64,000 bases of DNA from Chinchilla lanigera. Its lineage: Eukaryota; Chordata; Mammalia; Rodentia; Chinchillidae. The position numbers and the translations under genes are program-made. Below, in pieces: positions 53,101 to 59,100 of this stretch (positions are counted from its first letter, which is position 1; each line of letters opens with the position of its first letter). A model generated the notes under the pieces. It ran no database searches and had not been told where the DNA came from. It was given only the letters and a program-made list of their open reading frames with translations. The stretch covers positions 21,504,808 to 21,568,807 of the forward strand of contig NW_004955425.1 of NCBI RefSeq assembly GCF_000276665.1. The letters run 5' to 3'.

Positions 53101-56100
53101 CCTTGCCTAAAACAACAAAAAAGAAACACTGAATAGTTTATCGCTGTTTTTAGACTGAAGAATATAGTGGCCCCAGAGTACTAACATGATCTGTCTCCCC
53201 ATTTCTCTCACATAGTCAGCTGTCTCTGACTTAGCAAACTCTGGCTCACCCCAGGCTACTTTCAGTTCTTCGTGGGTTAGGACCTGCAAACATGGCATTT
53301 CCTTTCTCCACAGCATTCACATCATCACTAACTAGTAAACTCCAAACTCATAGTTCAAATCTCAGCTTAATTACTGCTCCTCTAGGAGGCTTCTCCCGAG
53401 GAACCCACATACATTTCCTCCGTACTCTGTAACTTTCCTTTACAGCACTTTGATTGCATGATTCTTTTTAATGGCTCTCCTTCTCACTAATCTGTATGTA
53501 AATATTAAAGATACCATGTACATTTATCACAAAAGTGCATCACCCCTGTCCAGCACTCACAAATATCCAGTGAATACTAAAATTAAAAACTAACAGTAGA
53601 TTCAACTGTCAGTATTAATGCAGATGTCTTTGGGACCCATACCTCTGGTCTTGACCTGAACTCCAACCATTTACAAAATATTTTTCTGCAATGCTAATAA
53701 GCTGATACACATCAAAAAATACAGGGATACTATCAAAGTGACATGGCAGTTGGATTTGCAGGCAATTTGCACATGGAGGAGAAATGGTGAAATTTTAATC
53801 TTGGCAATAAAAAAAATAAGCCCTCAGCACGGGCAGGAGTACTTACAGACCTAGAACAATTAAAAGTAAGCATTTGTATCCAAGATTATTACTCAGGAAA
53901 AATACTCCTTGCTCAGTACCAGTGTACTTCCCTTTATCTCTACATCAGTAGCAATCTCAGTGACTCACAGGTCTAATTTCTGTCTTGAGTCTCAATGCCA
54001 CCAGAGCCAGCCTCTCAACTCTAGTTTGTCTGTTTCTAATATCCCCTGCACCAGCATCCAGCCATGATAAGCTGCCTGTCTGGTTGTCCAAGTTATTTCC
54101 TCAGAAATGAATTATTCCTAACAGTGTTCAGGTTATAAAATTGTCTTCCGTCTGTCCCAGCACTATTTCCTACAAGCACTATATGCTTAGTGTGCAATTT
54201 GTAAAACATAACGCTTCTCGAGAACACAAATAGCCGGGGGCATGGTGGTGCATGGCTGTAATCCCAGCACTCAAGAGACTAAGAAGGAGGATCACCATGA
54301 GTTCAAGGCCAGCCAGGGCTACAAAATGAGTTCAAAGCCAGCCTGAACTGCACAGTGAAACCCTGTCTCAGACACAAAGCAGCCGGGTGTAGGGGTACAG
54401 GCCTATAATCCCAGCACTCTGAAATCCCAGCACGGGGAGGCTAAGGCAGGAGGATCACTTTGAGTTTGAGGCCAGCCTGGGCTACACAGTGAATTCAAGG
54501 CCAGCCTGAAATGCATAGCAAGACCATGTCTAAAAATACAGAGAAAAAAAAAAAAAAAAGACAATCCCCCCAACAAACATTAGAACAGATTTTCCCACTG
54601 TTCTAGTTATCTCTTAACTACAGCCTTAATCAGTATATACATTCAAAAATTTGATCCCTTATCTGTTGGTAGCCTAGAAGCAAATCACTAGAATCACTCA
54701 TGTCTCTCTCTCCAGCTTCCTATATTCCATTACTCCCACATTCTATTAATTTTCCTTATGTACTATCTCTCCTATCACTTTCACTACCATCTGCCATAAT
54801 TGAAAGCTTTAGTACCTCCCTGGATGAATTCACACAGCCTTCAGAATGATCAGTCATCTTTCAGACTCCTCTCATTCTAAGCCACACTCTGCACTCCCGC
54901 AGGAGCTACACAAATCAGTTTTTTCCTCTACGTGGCTCTTCTAGTATACATCTAATGAATGGCATTCTACTATACATCAAGACCCCAAATAACTGTTCTA
55001 CTTTTAGCTCATAAGGAACCCTCTATTCACTTTTGCCACTCTACAGAGGCAAACCATAGAAAATTGGGCACACAGATGGCAAAGTAAAGACACTCTATAA
55101 GTATTAGCTAAAAAAAAAAAAAAAAAAAAGGTATTAGCTAAAACAACGATAGGTCAGTTTTAAGAATGTCATCTCCCTGCCCTTGATTTTAAGCACTTTA
55201 AGTTTTTCCTCTTTGTATCTTTAAGGACAAAGGTCATATCTTTTTTTTCCCACTTACTAGCTATGACCTTGAGTAAGTTATTATTTTAGCTTTATGAACC
55301 TCAATAAAATTAGGCTATGTCAGGGATGTATGTCATGGGGTTGTTGAAAAACATTGAATAACAAAATGAATAAAATGCTAAAAACATCATACACATTCAT
55401 TTTCTTCGGATGTGTTCGCTTAAGCCGGAATGGTGGTACAAGCCTACAACCCGTGCTGTCAGCAGACTGTGGCAGGAACAGGAACTCAAGCCCCACCTTG
55501 GAACTTAGCGAGATCCTGTCTCAAAATAAAATGGCTGGGGATGTAGCTGAGCCATACAGAACCCAAAATTCAATTCCCCGTATCGCAAAAAAAAAAACTG
55601 ACATCAAGAATGAACACAGAACTAATTGTTTGCCTTCTTACACAACCAGCCGGAAAAAGTAGCACTCAAAGAAACTGGTTCAACTGCAAAATCTGTATTT
55701 ATCCCTCTGAGATAAATGTCTACTCCCAAAAATATTAGATTTAGGAGAATAGTTTTCTATGTGCTAGGCAAAGAAAACATTATTGCTATAGAATTATACC
55801 TTACAAGATAACTGGGCAACATGAATTGTAATACATAAAAAAATAGAGATACTGAATTCTAACTATGGATAGTAAGTTCTACAAAAAAAAACCCTACTGG
55901 CATACATATTAAAAACCCATATATAGTACATTTTTATATATTCAAAGAATTTATGTGATTTGTCTTCTACTACAGGTTTTCACATTATAGGACCACAAAG
56001 AGTTTCTTTTAGACAAGAAAGTAAAGATAGCAGAAAGACTATGTGAAGGGAGGAAAAATATTATGAAAACATCCCAAGTTTGTCTTTTTTCATTTTAGTT

Positions 56101-59100
56101 TTCTTCTCTCCCACTAGTTTTACCTGATTATTCCTACTTTTTGGTAAAGAAAGAATTGCAGAAAAGGGAAGAATAGCCTTTTCAATAAATTGTACTGGGA
56201 CAACTAGACCAATAGCAAAAAAACATAGCGGGACCCCCTCAACTTCATACTGCATATAAAAATTAACTCAAAATGTGTTACAGTTCGAAGTTTAAGCACT
56301 GAAGCTATAACAATCTCAGAATAACAAATAGGCATTAATCTGGGGCTGGGGATTTAGCTCAGTGGCAAAAGCTCCTGCCTGGCAAGCGCAAGGTCGTGAG
56401 TTCGGTTCCCAGTACCGGAGAAAAACCAAAAAAAAAAAAAAAACAAAAAAAACAAATAGGCATTAATCTTCATGACTTCAGATTGAGTAATGGTTTCTTA
56501 GCTCTGATAGAAACAGCATCAGCAGCCAAAGAAAAATAGATAAACTGAACTGCATCAAGTGAATGACTACAGTAAAAAACAGGACCTGAGAGGTAGCTGG
56601 GAAGTACAGTGCTTGCCTAGCACACTCAGGCTCTGGATCCTATCCCTAGAACTCCCTTTAAAAAAAAAACAACAAAAAGAAACACAATCCCAAGTGTCAC
56701 AAGTATTGGCAAGGAAGAACCTTTATACACCACCAATGAAAACAGACTGTAAAATGATGCGGCTACTTTAGAAAAAACTTCAACAGTTCTTCAAAAAGTT
56801 AACATAGGGCTAGGGATATGTGTAGTTCAGTGGTAGAGCACAGGAATAATGTACCCAAAGTCCCTGGGTTCAATTTCTAGCACTATGCAAAAAAAAAAAA
56901 AAAAAGTTATCATATGACCCCGCCAGTTCATTCATCCTGGGAATATGCCCAAGAGAAATGAAAACATATGTTCATGCAAAAGTTCATACCCACATAGCCA
57001 CAACAGCATTATTCAAAGAGTAAAAACCACCATCAACTGAGGAATATGTTAACAAAATATGGTATATCAACGCACTGGAATATCATTCAAATATAAAAAG
57101 GAATATGGTACTAATAGATGTTATGACATGGATAAACCTGAAAACATTATGCTAAGTGAAAGAAGCAAGACACAAATGGCCCTATGTTGTATGATTCATT
57201 CTACTGAAAAGTCCAGAATGGACAACTTCACAGACAAAAAAACAGACTGTCACCAGAATTGGGGGAGGAAGAAATAGGGAGCTGACTGCTACTAGGTAAA
57301 AAGTTTCTTTTGGAGGTAATGAAAATGCTTTGTTTGTTTGTTTGTTTGTTTTTGGTTTTTCTCTGGTACTGGGAACTGAACTCACGACCTTGCGTTTGCC
57401 AGGCAGGCGCTTTGCCACTGAGCTAAATCCCCAGCCCCATGAAAATGCTTTGTAATCAGTTGACACTAAGAGCAGCACAACTTTGTCAACAAACTAAATT
57501 ACTGAATTATATATTTGAAAAGGGTAATGTTATGGTATAATTAATTACTCACCTAACGAACAAAAAAATGGCAGAAGAATAAAACAACAGCACAACTAAG
57601 GAATGAAGCAGGTGTTGCTTTACTCCAGTACCTTTACTATGTTCCAAATCTACCCTGATTGCTAGGAACCCAAAGATGAGTAAAATAACCAACACTCTCT
57701 TCAGGGTCCTTCTCTTTAGCGTACAAATACTTATAACCTACTTGTCATGAGTAGAGAAGCTTTGAAAAGCAACAAGTGTAAGCTACAGATGATCCAAGAG
57801 AATGCAGATGTTTACATTATAAACCTTTCCCTAACCTACAGGCTTTTTTTAACCTTTCACCAAATATAGCAGAGGAGAGAGATATGCTCTTACTAGTGGT
57901 TGAAATAACTCACTGTTCCCAATGCTAACAATAACATTTTCCAAAAGATTACTTAATAATTTCCTTGTGGTACTAAGGATCAAACCCAGAGCCTTGCCCA
58001 TGTTACCCAAGTACTATCACTGAGCTATACATCCAGTCACAAAATGTTTTACAAATAATGTTCTTGATAACTGTTTCTTAATCATAACACTTCTTGATCA
58101 TATCACTTTGAATATATTCTTTCTCAAAGACTCTTGAATTCTTTCTTTTAGAGAGTTGAAAACCTTATAATAAATATTAATGTCCTAAAAGAAAATGTTT
58201 GAAAAATTATTACTATAATCACAGTAAAACTCATTTCTGACAACTAAAAAGAAAGTTTTCTAATAAACCAAATGTTTTGGGTTTTAATCCCAAATTTTTA
58301 CTGTTCAGGGAAAACCTAATTCCTTGTCAGCTATACTTGCATAAAATAACTAACGAAACTCAAAATAACATCCAGGCAGTAAACTGGGTACAGCAGTACT
58401 TAAATTGTTTCTTATAATAATTATTCACATTAAATTTCCAAAACACAAAAATTAAAATCTGCATTATTATTACCTTATCTTTGGCCTCAGGCAGTGTGGT
58501 TTCTCTAGGTTCTAAAAATGGTATTTCTCGAAAAGGTGGAACACATCTGACTATCTCTGGTACATAGGGTGTATGAAACAATGGTGGCATTGAGTATCTT
58601 CGTTCACCTGATAAAGGCACTATCTGGTTAACTACAGCTGGCTCTTGGTGGGGTGAATGGAATCGTTGCCGTTTACCGTCAAGAGGCAGGTTTTTTTCAT
58701 CACTTAATCTCCTGAAAACAAACAATAGACCTTAGTGATTAAAAACACAATTTTCTGGAAGCAGAAAATAATTAAAAATACGCAAACATCCTGTTAATAA
58801 TGCAAATAATTAAAACGAAAATAATTAAAAATACGCAAACATCCTGCTAATGTATGACTTTCAATAAGACCACATTATTAGCACATATTCAGATTAAAAA
58901 TATTCATTTCAACCCAAGAAATGTCTTTCAAAACCTTTAAAGAATGAGTAATAATAATTGCTATGGTCTGTGTTTAGCTGTCCCCGCAAAGCCTCATGCA
59001 GTTTTAGATGGGGCTTTTCAGAGGTGGCTGAACCTAGAGTGTGTGATTCATTCGTGGTACAACACTGGGAAGAAGGATGCTAGGATTAAAAGTGGGTGAT

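Larger units (their letters stand above)
56130..57560 (+). mobile_element. Old L1 3' portion with nested ID insertions
   Basis: ORF2 C-terminal and 3' UTR L1 text in order: 'gccttttcaataaattgtac', 'gcagccaaagaaaaatagat', 'cattattcaaagagtaaaaa', 'aacattatgctaagtgaaag', 'gtatgattcattctactgaa', 'tggaggtaatgaaaatgctt'. It is interrupted at 56342 (+), 56588 (+), 56806 (+) and 57334 (-) by ID elements. Confidence 0.85.
45754..58473 (-). other. TENT2 intron 3 (12.7 kb)
   Basis: The largest intron and the richest in insertions (listed separately). 45840-46050 and 48880-48990 resemble one old repeat ('gtcagcaaac', 'ggcaaactatggcctacaga') I cannot name. 46844-48590 and 51330-52690 are pyrimidine-rich and resemble old LINE (L2-type) sequence only weakly. 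50310-51240, 54550-55430 and 55610-56120 show nothing. Confidence 0.5.
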
